Assembly (NCBI RefSeq): GCF_015291665.1
Contig: NZ_CP030048.1
Coordinates: forward strand, 7,103,501-7,167,500
Length of the DNA stretch: 64,000 nt
From: Bradyrhizobium sp. CCBAU 53338
GTDB lineage: Bacteria; Pseudomonadota; Alphaproteobacteria; Rhizobiales; Xanthobacteraceae
Direction of reading: 5' to 3'
The position numbers were made by a program, and so were the translations under genes. Under the pieces are notes generated by a model that saw only the letters and a list, made by a program, of their open reading frames with translations, was not told the origin of the DNA and made no database searches. Each line of letters starts with the position of its first letter. The first letter of the stretch is position 1. This document shows, one piece after another, positions 48,255-57,613 of this stretch.

Positions 48255-50513
48255 ATGGACAATTACGACACGGTCGACAGCGACGAACACCCTTGGCTCG
48301 GCAGGCTGATCAAGGTCGGGCTGTTCCTGCTGGCGCAGAGCATCGCCGTGCTCCTGGTCAGTTTCGTGGCCCTGCTGGTGAGCTTCGAGACCTCCTGGTC
48401 GGCGACGACGGAGCAGGCGAGCCTGCTTCAGCCTGGGGACGCCAAATCCGGCACCCTCCTGCTTAGGGAAGACGTTGCCTATACTGAAGCCATCCGCCTC
48501 GGGATCGACGTCGACGTCACGGTCTCTGGTCCGACGCTGCGCACGCGCGTCACACAGATCTTCCGCAATCCGACCAAACACTGGGTCGAGGCGACCTATG
48601 TCTATCCGCTGGCGAGTGCCGGCGCGGTCGACACGCTGAAGATGGTGGTCGGCGATCGCGTCATCGTCGGCGACATCAAGGAGCGTCAGCAAGCGCGAAC
48701 CATCTACGAGCAGGCCCGCCGCACCGGGCAGAAGGCCGCACTCACCGAGCAGGAGCGGCCGAACATCTTCACCAACTCGGTCGCCAATATCGGCCCCGGC
48801 GAAACCGTGCTCGTGCAGATCGAATATCAGGAGCCGGTGCATCAATCAGGCAACGAATATTCGCTGCGCGTGCCGCTGGTGGTCGGGCCGCGCTACAATC
48901 CGGCACCGATCGTGCAGAGCGTCGACTTCCGCAAGGACGGCTCCGGCTGGGGCGCAACCACGTCCGACCCGGTGCCGGACCGTGACCGCATCTCGCCACA
49001 GGTCCTCGATCCCGCCGAGAACGCGCCGGTGAATCCGACCAGCATCACGGTGCATTTGCATTCCGGCTTTGCGCTCGGCGAGGTGAAGAGCCATTACCAC
49101 AACGTCAAGATCGAGAGCCCCGACGACACGACACGCGTGGTGACGCTTGTCGACGGCACCGTGCCCGCCGATCGCGACTTCGAGCTGACTTGGAAGCCGG
49201 CCGCCCAAAAGGCGCCTTCGGTCGGCCTGTTCCGCGAGCACGTCGGCGATGCCGACTATCTGCTCGCCTTCGTCACGCCGCCGGCCGCCGAGCAGGCCAC
49301 GCAGAAGCCGCGGCCGCGCGAAGTGGTGTTCGTGATCGACAATTCCGGCTCGATGGGCGGCACCTCGATCGAGCAGGCCAAGGCGAGCCTTCTCTACGCA
49401 CTCGGCCGCCTCCAGCCGAACGACCGCTTCAACGTGATCCGCTTCGACGATACCATGGACGTATTGTTTCCGGCCTCGGTTCCGGCCGACGCTGCGCACG
49501 TCGGTGAAGCGACCTCGTTCGTCAGCGCATTGCAGGCCCGCGGCGGCACCGAGATGGTACCGGCGATGCGTGCGGCCCTGACCGACAAGCTCGCCGACAC
49601 CAGCATGGTTCGCCAGATCGTCTTCCTGACCGACGGCGCGATCGGCAACGAACAGCAATTGTTCGAGACCATCACGGCGATGCGCGGCCGCTCGCGCATC
49701 TTCATGGTCGGCATCGGCTCCGCGCCCAACACCTACCTGATGACGCGGGCCTCCGAACTCGGTCGCGGCGCCTTCACTCATATCGGCTCCGTCGAGCAGG
49801 TCGAGGAGCGCATGCGCGGCCTGTTCGCCAAGCTGGAGAATCCCGCCGTGACCGGCCTCAGCGCAAAATTCTCCGAAGCCAAGGCCGATATCACCCCCGC
49901 GATCATCCCCGACGTCTACCGCGACGAGCCGCTGGTGCTGGCGGCGAAGCTCGACAAGCTCGCGGGCTCGCTGGAGATCAAGGGTCGCGTCGGCGACCGG
50001 CCATGGTCGGTGACGCTGCCGCTGCAAAATGCCGCCGAAGGCAAAGGCCTGTCGAAACTCTGGGCCAGGCGCAAGATCAGCGATGCCGAGGTGGCGCGGA
50101 CGCTCCGCGAGATGACCCCTGAGGATGCCGACAAGACCATCCTTGCGCTGGCCCTCGACCATCAGATCGTCACGCGGCTGACCAGTCTCGTCGCAGTCGA
50201 CAAGACGCCGAGCCGGCCCGAAGGTGAACCGCTCGAGCTCAGCGAACTGCCGATCAACCTGCCGGCGGGCTGGGATTTCGCGAAGGTGTTCGGCGAACGG
50301 CCGCAGCTGACGCCGGCGCAATTGCGCGAACGCCGCGCCGATGCAGGCCAGCCTGCAGCAAGGCCGGCCCCGGTCACGTCGGATTCGATCCGCTTGCCCA
50401 AGACCGCGACCTCGGCCGAACTGAAGATGATCGCAGGCCTGGTCATGATCGCACTCGCCCTGATCCTGTTCGTGTTCAACCGGCGTCGGACCTTGCTCAC
50501 CGACGCTGCTTGA
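48255..50513 (+). CDS. VIT and VWA domain surface protein with LPXTA sorting signal
   Basis: A 752-residue membrane-anchored protein. Near the N-terminus is one hydrophobic segment (LFLLAQSIAVLLVSFVALLV). A VIT domain follows (about residues 80-210; IFRNPTKHWVEATYVYPL, then ARTIYEQARRTGQKAALTEQ). A VWA domain has the MIDAS D362-x-S364-x-S366 in VFVIDNSGSMGG. The C-terminus has LPKTA at 714-718, a hydrophobic segment and Arg-rich tail (FNRRRTLL), a sorting signal for the dedicated sortase gene 90 bases downstream. This matches the 'marine proteobacterial sortase target protein' family. Probably displayed outside the inner membrane; ligand unknown. Confidence 0.92.
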   Translation: MDNYDTVDSDEHPWLGRLIKVGLFLLAQSIAVLLVSFVALLVSFETSWSATTEQASLLQPGDAKSGTLLLREDVAYTEAIRLGIDVDVTVSGPTLRTRVTQIFRNPTKHWVEATYVYPLASAGAVDTLKMVVGDRVIVGDIKERQQARTIYEQARRTGQKAALTEQERPNIFTNSVANIGPGETVLVQIEYQEPVHQSGNEYSLRVPLVVGPRYNPAPIVQSVDFRKDGSGWGATTSDPVPDRDRISPQVLDPAENAPVNPTSITVHLHSGFALGEVKSHYHNVKIESPDDTTRVVTLVDGTVPADRDFELTWKPAAQKAPSVGLFREHVGDADYLLAFVTPPAAEQATQKPRPREVVFVIDNSGSMGGTSIEQAKASLLYALGRLQPNDRFNVIRFDDTMDVLFPASVPADAAHVGEATSFVSALQARGGTEMVPAMRAALTDKLADTSMVRQIVFLTDGAIGNEQQLFETITAMRGRSRIFMVGIGSAPNTYLMTRASELGRGAFTHIGSVEQVEERMRGLFAKLENPAVTGLSAKFSEAKADITPAIIPDVYRDEPLVLAAKLDKLAGSLEIKGRVGDRPWSVTLPLQNAAEGKGLSKLWARRKISDAEVARTLREMTPEDADKTILALALDHQIVTRLTSLVAVDKTPSRPEGEPLELSELPINLPAGWDFAKVFGERPQLTPAQLRERRADAGQPAARPAPVTSDSIRLPKTATSAELKMIAGLVMIALALILFVFNRRRTLLTDAA

Positions 50514-50543
50514 GGGAGGAGCCCCCCGAACTCCTCTTGCTTG

Positions 50544-50593
50544 GCGCGCGCGGCTGCCCGTCCCGAAACCAACGGCCGCGCGCGCTTTTTTTT
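50544..50593 (+). terminator. Strong terminator between the VWA gene and the sortase gene
   Basis: GCGCGCGCGGC at 50544-50554 pairs with GCCGCGCGCGC at 50575-50585, a GC-only eleven-base stem, followed by eight T at 50586-50593. It sits exactly between a sortase substrate and its sortase, so the sortase is probably expressed at a lower level by read-through. Confidence 0.88.
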
Positions 50594-50603
50594 GGTGTAA
50601 CCC

Positions 50604-51173
50604 ATGCCCCGCCTCGTCTCGCCTCTGGTGCTCGCACTCGTCGGAACGTTCCTGCTCGGCGAAGGCGCCTATATTCACGCCAAGGCGTGGCTCGCTCAGG
50701 TGCTGCTGGAGCGTGCGTTCGAGCGGAGCATTGCGATCGGACAGCCGGTCAAGCCGTGGTCCTGGGCGGATACCTGGCCGGTGGCGCGGATCGAGGTGAA
50801 GCGGATCGGCGCCAGCGCCATCGTGCTCTCTGGTACAAGCGGTCAGGCCCTCGCCTTCGGCCCCGGTCATCTCGACCAAACGGTCGACGCCGGCGAGCGC
50901 GGCGTTGCCGTATATGCCGCACATCGCGATACACATTTCCGCTTCCTGCGGAATGTCGTCATAGGTGACGTGGTCGATGTCACACGCAGCGACGGCAAGC
51001 ATTTTCGCTACCGCACGGACGGCTCGGCGGTTGTCCGTTTCGACGCATCGGGCATCGATCCCTCGACGCAGGATTTCGAGCTTGTCCTTACGACTTGCTG
51101 GCCGTTCGACGCCGTCACGTCCGGCCCCGAACGCTACCTCCTGCATGCCACCCTGATCGGAGATCGCGAATAG
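50604..51173 (+). CDS. Class GN sortase
   Basis: A 189-residue transpeptidase. An N-terminal membrane anchor (LVLALVGTFLLGEGAYIHAKAW) is followed by the sortase barrel. Catalytic residues: H107 in VYAAHRDTHF, C165 in VLTTCWPF and R177 in GPERYLL. LDQTVDAGERGVAVYAAHRDT is typical of the proteobacterial GN class, dedicated to one partner. It cuts the LPKTA signal of the upstream VWA protein. The common partner two-component genes of this system are not present in the window; an XRE regulator is found instead. Confidence 0.93.
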   Translation: MPRLVSPLVLALVGTFLLGEGAYIHAKAWLAQVLLERAFERSIAIGQPVKPWSWADTWPVARIEVKRIGASAIVLSGTSGQALAFGPGHLDQTVDAGERGVAVYAAHRDTHFRFLRNVVIGDVVDVTRSDGKHFRYRTDGSAVVRFDASGIDPSTQDFELVLTTCWPFDAVTSGPERYLLHATLIGDRE

Positions 51174-51316
51174 CATGGCCGAAGATTAAGGGCTTCGCTT
51201 GCGATCCGTCGCGCATTCCGCCACGCGGCATGCAGCACGGCTGGTTGCCACTCCACACAACTCGCCATACGATCCGGAGACGCACGACCAAGAAGAACAA
51301 CAGGTGAGATCACGCC

Positions 51317-53536
51317 ATGGAAGCTCAGGTTTCTACCGCATCGGTTCCTGCCCGCCCATGGTCGCCACCACCCGATGCCAGCGACATCGTCAAAGGCATC
51401 CACGCCATGCTGCATCCGCACAACATCGTGCTGGTGGGCGCAACCGACAAGCCGGGCAATTACGCCGAGCGCATCTGGAACAATCTGGTCAAATACGGCT
51501 TCGAGGGCGGGCTCTATCCCGTCAACGCCAAGCGCGACACCATCTGGGGCGTGCCGTGCTACAAGGACTTTGCGAGCCTCCCCGAGAAGCCTGACCACGT
51601 TTTGGTGCTGGTGCCGGCGCGCTTTGCCGTGCAGGTGATCCGCGATGCCGCTGCCGCGGGTGCGCGGTCGGCCACCATCGTCACCTCGGGTTTCAGCGAG
51701 TTGCAGGACGAGGAGAGCCAGAAACTCGCCGCGGAGCTGCAACAGGCAGTGCGCGAAACGGGCCTCGCGGTCACCGGCCCCAACTGTCTCGGCAATTTGA
51801 GCGCCGGCGAAAAGCTCTTCACCAATATCGACGACCGCATCGTCACCATGGAACAGGGTGCGGTGGCGATCGCCGGCCAATCCGGCGCCATCGTCATGGC
51901 GATCCGGCAGGCGCTGGAGGATCGCGGCGTCGGTGTCGGCTACATGGTGACCACGGGCAACGAGACAGGGCTCGAAACGCCCGACCTCATGCGCTATTTC
52001 GCGGAGGATCCCAGCGTCAAGGTGATCGTGGTCTATCTCGAAGGCGTGCGCAACACCAAGGCGTTTCGGGACGCCTGCAAAGCCGCGCGCGCCGCGAGCA
52101 AGCCGGTGATCGCACTCAAGCTCGGATCATCGGAAGGTGGCCGCGCGGCAGCGATGGCGCATACCGGCGCGCTCGCCGGCTCGATCGAGACATTCGACGC
52201 GATCGCAACCCGCGAAGGCGTGATCCGCGTAAGCGGGCTCGACGAATTGATCGAGACCGCCGAATGCTTCGTCCATGCCAAAGTTCCCAAAGGCAATCGG
52301 CTCGCGGCGGTCTCGCTCTCCGGCGGCAAGCGTGGCATGCTGATCGACGCCTTCTACGCGGAGGGCCTTAATTTTGCACCTTTGAGCCCACATGCCAGCG
52401 GCGAGCTTGCGAAAATGCTGGGGCCGGGTTCGATTGTCGGCAATCCGCTCGACGCCGGCTTTGCGGCAGTCGTCGATCCCTCCGTCTACATGAAGTCGAT
52501 CAAGCTGATGATCGACGATCCCGACATCGATGTCGTGATCATTGATGCTGAATTGCCCAAGGCTCCGCACGAGTTGCGCGAGCGGAACCTGCGGATCGTC
52601 GACGAGATGGCAAGCCGGGCCGGAAAGCCCGTGATCTATGTCAGCGCGATGTCGATCGGCTTCACGGAGTTCACCAAGGGTCTGCGCAAGTCGCTGCCGC
52701 ACCTCACGGTCATGCAAGGACTCGACCGTGCCGTCACCGCGATCAAATCGCTGCTCGCTTATGCGAAGCTGCGCAAGGAGGTGCCCGACATCGTCTCGAG
52801 CTCGAAGCCCGCCGCGCGCGCTGTGCTGGAGAAGGCGCTGAAATCCGCGACCGGCGCTGCGCTCGACGAAGTCGCCTCGAAGAAGCTGCTCAAGGCCTAT
52901 GGCATTCCGATTTCGAAGGAGGGTATCGCGCAGACCTCCGTGGAAGCCGTGAAGATCGCCAAGCAGATCGGATTTCCGGTCGTGGCCAAAGTCGTCAGCG
53001 CCGAGATCCTGCACAAATCGGATATCGGAGGCGTGGTGCTTAACCTCAAAAGCGCAGCCGAGGTGAAGAAGGCATTTGCCGACATCACCGCGCGGGTGAA
53101 GAAGCTCAAGGGCAAGCCGAAGCTCGACGGCATCCTGATTGCGCAGCAGGTCAAGGCTGACCTCGAACTCGTGGTCGGCGCCTCGCTCGACGCCGAGATG
53201 GGGCCCGTCGTTCTGTTCGGCACAGGCGGTGTCGATATCGAGCTGATGAAGGACGTGGCGCTGGCCGGCGCACCGCTGGACGAGGCCGAGGCGCGGCTCC
53301 TGATCGGCCGCACCAAGGCCGGCGTCAAGATGCGCGGCTATCGCGGCAAGCCGGCTCTGCACGAAGTTTCCGCCGTCAAGGCACTGGTTGGGCTGTCCAA
53401 CCTGATCGCGGACGCCGGCGACCGGATCGCTTCCATCGACGTCAACCCGTTCCTGATCAACGCCAAGACCGGCGTCGCGGTCGATGCACTGATCGTGTTG
53501 AACAATGCCGCAGCCAAACGCGCCGCGAAGCATTGA
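51317..53536 (+). CDS. Acetate--CoA ligase family protein (ADP-forming, alpha-beta fusion)
   Basis: A 739-residue fused enzyme of the NDP-forming acyl-CoA synthetase superfamily. Residues about 25-150 form the CoA-binding Rossmann domain (HNIVLVGATDKPGNYAERIWNNL). The phospho-His candidate is in AMAHTGALAGS in the second flavodoxin-like domain. The C-terminal ATP-grasp beta-subunit domain covers about 500-739, with IGFPVVAKVVSAEILHKSDIGGVVLNL. It makes acyl-CoA from a free acid, ATP and CoA with ADP and phosphate as products, or runs in reverse. A long leader of unclear function (first 25 residues) precedes. Substrate unknown. Confidence 0.93.
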   Translation: MEAQVSTASVPARPWSPPPDASDIVKGIHAMLHPHNIVLVGATDKPGNYAERIWNNLVKYGFEGGLYPVNAKRDTIWGVPCYKDFASLPEKPDHVLVLVPARFAVQVIRDAAAAGARSATIVTSGFSELQDEESQKLAAELQQAVRETGLAVTGPNCLGNLSAGEKLFTNIDDRIVTMEQGAVAIAGQSGAIVMAIRQALEDRGVGVGYMVTTGNETGLETPDLMRYFAEDPSVKVIVVYLEGVRNTKAFRDACKAARAASKPVIALKLGSSEGGRAAAMAHTGALAGSIETFDAIATREGVIRVSGLDELIETAECFVHAKVPKGNRLAAVSLSGGKRGMLIDAFYAEGLNFAPLSPHASGELAKMLGPGSIVGNPLDAGFAAVVDPSVYMKSIKLMIDDPDIDVVIIDAELPKAPHELRERNLRIVDEMASRAGKPVIYVSAMSIGFTEFTKGLRKSLPHLTVMQGLDRAVTAIKSLLAYAKLRKEVPDIVSSSKPAARAVLEKALKSATGAALDEVASKKLLKAYGIPISKEGIAQTSVEAVKIAKQIGFPVVAKVVSAEILHKSDIGGVVLNLKSAAEVKKAFADITARVKKLKGKPKLDGILIAQQVKADLELVVGASLDAEMGPVVLFGTGGVDIELMKDVALAGAPLDEAEARLLIGRTKAGVKMRGYRGKPALHEVSAVKALVGLSNLIADAGDRIASIDVNPFLINAKTGVAVDALIVLNNAAAKRAAKH

Positions 53537-53546
53537 TGTCGCGTAG

Positions 53547-53572
53547 GGCCGATTGGCGAAGCGCAATCCGCC
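53547..53572. repeat. Short palindromic element (GGCGNATTNGCGAAGC...CAATCCGCC type)
   Basis: GGGCCGATTGGCGAAGCGCAATCCGCC at 53546-53572 folds on itself, with GGCGAAGC as the loop side. It resembles in form a repeat often seen in Bradyrhizobium intergenic DNA. It lies between the ligase and MCE genes, upstream of the second element at 53599-53657. Confidence 0.6.
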
Positions 53573-53598
53573 TATTTGTACAAATGCCAGCATCAAAC

Positions 53599-53657
53599 GG
53601 CGGGTTACGCCTCCGCCTTCGCTCTTCCAGCTACGGCGGACAAGTCGTTAACCCGCC
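53599..53657. repeat. Nested inverted repeat before the MCE gene
   Basis: GGCGGGTTA at 53599-53607 pairs with TAACCCGCC at 53649-53657; an inner pair TCCGCC (53612) and GGCGGA (53635) makes a second stem. Together a 59-base nested hairpin, in tandem with the element at 53547. Its core reading (GCGGGTTACGCCTCCGCC) is another common intergenic repeat type in this genus, as far as can be recalled. Confidence 0.6.
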
Positions 53658-53716
53658 CGCGCTAGTATTGCGGCCTTCTTCCAACTTCCCCGCTTTGGTC
53701 GTAAAATCGCACCCGC

Positions 53717-54547
53717 ATGGCACGCGCGAGCAATCTGGTGATCGGAACGGCGACGCTGGCGGTGATCGCCGTGGCGTTCGGCGGCCTGCTCGGCGTGCAG
53801 AAGTGGCGCACGGTTCAGAGTCGCAGCCAGTTGCGCGTGGTGTTCGAGGGCGGCTCCGCGAGCGGACTGCGCCGCGGCGGCCCGGTCAATTTCGACGGCG
53901 TACCGGCCGGCCAGATCTTGTCGATCAAGCTGGACAGTCCACGCAAGGTCGTGGCTCTGGTGTCGCTCGACAACACCGCGCCGATCCGCAAGGACACGGT
54001 GGCCGGCATCGAGTTCCAGGGCCTTACCGGCGTCGCCGCGGTTTCGCTGATCGGCGGCGCTCCGTCCGCGCCACCGGTGCCGCTGGATTCTGACGGCGTC
54101 CCCGTGCTGACCGCCGATCTCAGTGACGCCGAATCCATCGTCGACACCTTGCACAGCGTCGACCGCACCATCGTCAGCAACGCGCCCGCCATCAAGGAGG
54201 GCCTGCGCACCTTCGAGGACTATACGGCCGATCTCAAAGGCAAAGGCGACGAGATCGACGCGGTGATGCTCAAGGTCGACAATGCGTTTGCCGGCTTCGA
54301 CAAGGCGGTCACCAAGATAGAGGGCGTGGTGCCGGGCTTCGTCGACGGCAAGGCCGACGAACTGTTCGAAAAGGTGAAGGGGCTGCACGAGCTCGCCGAC
54401 ACCATGAAGAAGAAATCGGCAAGCTTCCTCGAAGACACCCGCCGCTCGCTGCTCGATGTCAGCGAGGCCGCCAACAAGATGAGCGGAACGCCCACGCCCG
54501 CCGCGGCTCCGCGCCCGCCGCGCAAGCCGACGCAAAAGAAACGATAG
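53717..54547 (+). CDS. MlaD/MCE family protein, orphan
   Basis: A 276-residue inner-membrane-anchored periplasmic protein. One N-terminal transmembrane helix (NLVIGTATLAVIAVAFGGLLG) is followed by the MCE domain: LRVVFEGGSASGLRRGGPVNFDGVPAGQI, then FQGLTGVAAVSLIGG. The C-terminal part is helical (coiled-coil like, about 140-250) and ends in a Pro/Lys-rich tail. MCE proteins bind lipids at the periplasm and normally belong to an operon with MlaE permease and MlaF ATPase. Neither is adjacent here, so this copy is isolated. Lipid partner unknown. Confidence 0.87.
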   Translation: MARASNLVIGTATLAVIAVAFGGLLGVQKWRTVQSRSQLRVVFEGGSASGLRRGGPVNFDGVPAGQILSIKLDSPRKVVALVSLDNTAPIRKDTVAGIEFQGLTGVAAVSLIGGAPSAPPVPLDSDGVPVLTADLSDAESIVDTLHSVDRTIVSNAPAIKEGLRTFEDYTADLKGKGDEIDAVMLKVDNAFAGFDKAVTKIEGVVPGFVDGKADELFEKVKGLHELADTMKKKSASFLEDTRRSLLDVSEAANKMSGTPTPAAAPRPPRKPTQKKR

Positions 54548-54550
54548 AGC

Positions 54551-57500
54551 CTACCAGGTGTAGCGCAAGACGGCCTTGCCGGCGGTGGAGCGCGTGACGC
54601 TCGAGAACTCGCCCTCGAAGGTTGCCGAAGCGGACCAGCCGTTCATCCAGTTCATTTGCACCGACGCCGTGGTCAGCGCGGAATCGCGCGCCAGCGCCGC
54701 GCCGTTCACGACGAAGGCCGAACCCGGCAGCGCCTGGAACACCGCGCCGACCGTGCGGTCCGGATTGAAATCATGCGCCCAGGCGGCGCGGCCGCGCAGG
54801 GTCACCAAGCCGCCGGCGGCGGCGAACGATCTGTCGGCGCGCAGGCCGAGCTCGGTGCGGGTGCTGGTCACGTCCTTTGCGGCATAGTTCAGTGCGAAGG
54901 TGTTGTTGCCGACCACGGCGAATTCCGAATAGCTCGGCAGGCTGAACAGCGTGGCCTGGACCGCGGCATAGGGCTTCAGCCCGATCCATGGCGTTGCGTG
55001 GCGATAGCCGCCCTCGATACGGCCCGACACGGCGTTGGTGTTGAACTGCGCACGCAGCTGATCGGTGCCGGCCGCGGTGACGATGCGGTTGGTCGTGACA
55101 TCCTGCCAGCCATAGGCCAGCGCGGCCGTGATGTAGGCGGGGCCGGAATTGTGACGAACGAAGGCGCCAGCCTGGAACAGGTCGGAGTGCCCCCAACCGA
55201 GTCCGTTGACGCCAAAGCCGGTGCCACCACCGGCGAGCGCGAAGCCCGCAACCGTCGACGGCGAGAAGCGGTAATCGAGACCGACCGCAGTGCCGTAGAG
55301 GCTGCTGGTGGTGGCGTTGGAGCCGAGCCCCGCATGGCCGTCAGTGGTCTGCAAACCGCCGAAGCCGGCGGCCCAGACATCCCAGCGCTGCTCGAACGTC
55401 GGAGCCGGCGCCTGGCGATAGATCGAGGCAAAGGCATCGCTCGGTCGCCTGCCGGCCGCAGCATAGGCGTTCGCACTGATCTCGTCGGCATAAGGCGTCG
55501 CACCCGGCGTGCCACTGCGGCCCGCACCGAAAACGTCGGTCAGCAGGCCCATGAACAGGTTCATCGCACTGAACGTCGTCTGCTGCGATCCCGTTGCGGA
55601 CTCACCCGAGGCCTGGGTCAGTCCGGCGGGGCCGAGGCCCGCGAGTTCGGCTGGTAGAACGCCGTTGGCGTCGAAGAAGTTCTGAAGGGTCGTCGCGACG
55701 TGCTGCTGGTTGATGTTGAGCGCGTATTTCGCGCCGTAGTTCAGCGTGAAATCGAGCAAGACCTCGTTCGAGCCGACGGCCGTCGTGCCAATCAGTCCAC
55801 CTGGTGCGGCAACACCGGCAAAATTGCCTGAAGCGGTGCCGAGGAAGTCCATGATCGCGTAGTGCTTCATCACCGTGCTGCCGGGATACAGCGCAACGCC
55901 GACCATGCCGTTCAACGCGACATTGCCGGTGACGAGCGCATGGCTCGTGCTGGAGGCGCTGCCAACCTGCACGACATAGACCGAGCCGGCCTGAAGAGTG
56001 AGATCGCCCTGGACCTGCATGCTCGAACCCGGCCCGCCATCGCCGGGAGCGTAGGTGCCGTCGTTGCCGATGACCGTGTTGCCGACGATGCCGGCGCCAT
56101 ACAGCGCGCCGCCCGCATTCACCGTGGTCAGGATGGACTGCGAGATATCGCCATCGACGCGCAGGATGCCGCCATTCACCGTCGTCGTGCCGGTATAGGT
56201 GTTCGTGCCGGAGAGGATCAGCGTTCCGCTGCCGACTTTTTCCAGCGAGCCCGGTCCGGCGGCACCGCAACCGCAGGGATTGAAGTCGCCGATGACGCCG
56301 CTGACCTCGGTCGACAGATTGTTGCCGCCGACGACGAGCGTGTTGCCGCCGCCGATATAATAAAAGCCGCTCCCTTCGATCGATCCAGCGGTGATGCGGC
56401 CGTCGCCGGCGGGGCCGGTGCCGCCGCCGAAATCGACGATGCCGGTGCCGGTGGTGATGAAGCGCGCGGCGCCGCCGGTGGAATTGTCGAAGAACGAGGT
56501 CTGGCCGCCGTCCCTGGTGATGATTGTCGCATTGCCGGCAGTCGAGAACGCACCAAAATCGGTGATGCCGTTGGCTTCGTTGATGATCGTTGCGTTGGCG
56601 GCGGTCGCAGTGCTTCCGGGCACGGCGCCGAACGTCGTACCGCCAAAATCCTTGTTGACGATGGTCGCCGACCCCGCCGAAGCTTGATCGATGAACGCAG
56701 TGCTGCCGCTGTTCTGGTTGGTGATGCTGGCCGAGCCCGCACTGGTCTGACTGAAGAAGGCGATCAGGCCGCCGTCATTGGTAATGGTCGCCCGACCGGC
56801 CGTCGCGGTGTGGGTCCCGCTCCCGGTCGGATCACCGAAATAGATCTGGCCATTGTTGGTGATCGTCATGGCGCTGGCCGAGGTCGCATTGAGGAACGTC
56901 GTCACGCCGGAGAAAGCGTTCGTGAGCGACGTGACGCCCGACATGTCGGCGTTGACGATCTTGAACAGGCCCTCGTTGGTGACGCCGCCGATGATGCTGC
57001 CGGTATGGGTCGCATCACCAAGCTGCAACGAACCACAGGTGCAGATGAAGGTATCACCGGCATAAGTATTGGCGCCGAGCAGCGCCAGGAAACCAGGGCC
57101 CTGCACCGAGATGCCGCCACTACCGACGATGCGGGACGTGATCACGGCCGAGGGATCCCCGGTGCCGGTCACATCGTTAGTGAAGAACGTGGTGCCACCT
57201 GGTGCCAGCCTGAGGTCACCGCCCTGGATGGTATAGATCGAGCCGTCGCCGGTGAGGTCGAAGCCCATGAGACTGGTGAGTTGCACGCCGCCTGGCGTGA
57301 CCGTCACCGTACCGCCCGTCGCGGGCGTCGAGGGACCGCTGCTGCCGAACAGCGTGCCGGCTGATGCGGGGTCATAGGCCGTGCTGGTCGAGCCGAAGAA
57401 GTCGGTCCAGTTCGTCGTGACGTTGTCCCAGACGCCGCCACCGCCGTTGACCGAGCCGTTCGGTGTGGTCTGCGATCCGTTGAAGACCTGTTGCGCGGAT

Positions 57501-57613
57501 GCGGGGCTCGCCATAACGGCCACGCTCGAGGCGAGGCCAAGCCAGAGTGCCGTGGCAACACACCAGCGCGCACAACCCTGCCCGCTCGATGGCAACCCAG
57601 CTTCCAAGTTCAA
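54551..57613 (-). CDS. Autotransporter with repetitive passenger domain
   Basis: A 1020-residue type V secretion protein. N-terminal signal (CVATALWLGLASSVAVMASPASAQ) is long, as usual for autotransporters. The passenger from about 45 to 700 is rich in Gly/Thr/Ser/Asn beta-helix turns, and between about 240 and 420 contains repeats of an A-x-I-T-N motif separated by about 20 residues (RATITNDGG, SASITNQNSG, SATIVNKDFG, NATIINEANG, NATIITRDGG). It also has an autochaperone-like zone with GSGTLILSGTNTYTGTTTVNGG. The C-terminal beta-barrel of about 270 residues ends with an aromatic W. Probably exposed at the cell surface; target unknown. Confidence 0.92.
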   Translation of the reverse strand: MNLEAGLPSSGQGCARWCVATALWLGLASSVAVMASPASAQQVFNGSQTTPNGSVNGGGGVWDNVTTNWTDFFGSTSTAYDPASAGTLFGSSGPSTPATGGTVTVTPGGVQLTSLMGFDLTGDGSIYTIQGGDLRLAPGGTTFFTNDVTGTGDPSAVITSRIVGSGGISVQGPGFLALLGANTYAGDTFICTCGSLQLGDATHTGSIIGGVTNEGLFKIVNADMSGVTSLTNAFSGVTTFLNATSASAMTITNNGQIYFGDPTGSGTHTATAGRATITNDGGLIAFFSQTSAGSASITNQNSGSTAFIDQASAGSATIVNKDFGGTTFGAVPGSTATAANATIINEANGITDFGAFSTAGNATIITRDGGQTSFFDNSTGGAARFITTGTGIVDFGGGTGPAGDGRITAGSIEGSGFYYIGGGNTLVVGGNNLSTEVSGVIGDFNPCGCGAAGPGSLEKVGSGTLILSGTNTYTGTTTVNGGILRVDGDISQSILTTVNAGGALYGAGIVGNTVIGNDGTYAPGDGGPGSSMQVQGDLTLQAGSVYVVQVGSASSTSHALVTGNVALNGMVGVALYPGSTVMKHYAIMDFLGTASGNFAGVAAPGGLIGTTAVGSNEVLLDFTLNYGAKYALNINQQHVATTLQNFFDANGVLPAELAGLGPAGLTQASGESATGSQQTTFSAMNLFMGLLTDVFGAGRSGTPGATPYADEISANAYAAAGRRPSDAFASIYRQAPAPTFEQRWDVWAAGFGGLQTTDGHAGLGSNATTSSLYGTAVGLDYRFSPSTVAGFALAGGGTGFGVNGLGWGHSDLFQAGAFVRHNSGPAYITAALAYGWQDVTTNRIVTAAGTDQLRAQFNTNAVSGRIEGGYRHATPWIGLKPYAAVQATLFSLPSYSEFAVVGNNTFALNYAAKDVTSTRTELGLRADRSFAAAGGLVTLRGRAAWAHDFNPDRTVGAVFQALPGSAFVVNGAALARDSALTTASVQMNWMNGWSASATFEGEFSSVTRSTAGKAVLRYTW

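Noticed and set aside
48846..51176. 776-codon minus-strand frame over the VWA and sortase genes
   Set aside because: Spans two well-supported genes and an intrinsic terminator on the opposite strand; no domain seen.
55862..57364. 500-codon plus-strand frame opposite the autotransporter
   Set aside because: Repetitive Gly/Ala/Arg/Asp sequence that mirrors the repeats of the autotransporter passenger; no start context.
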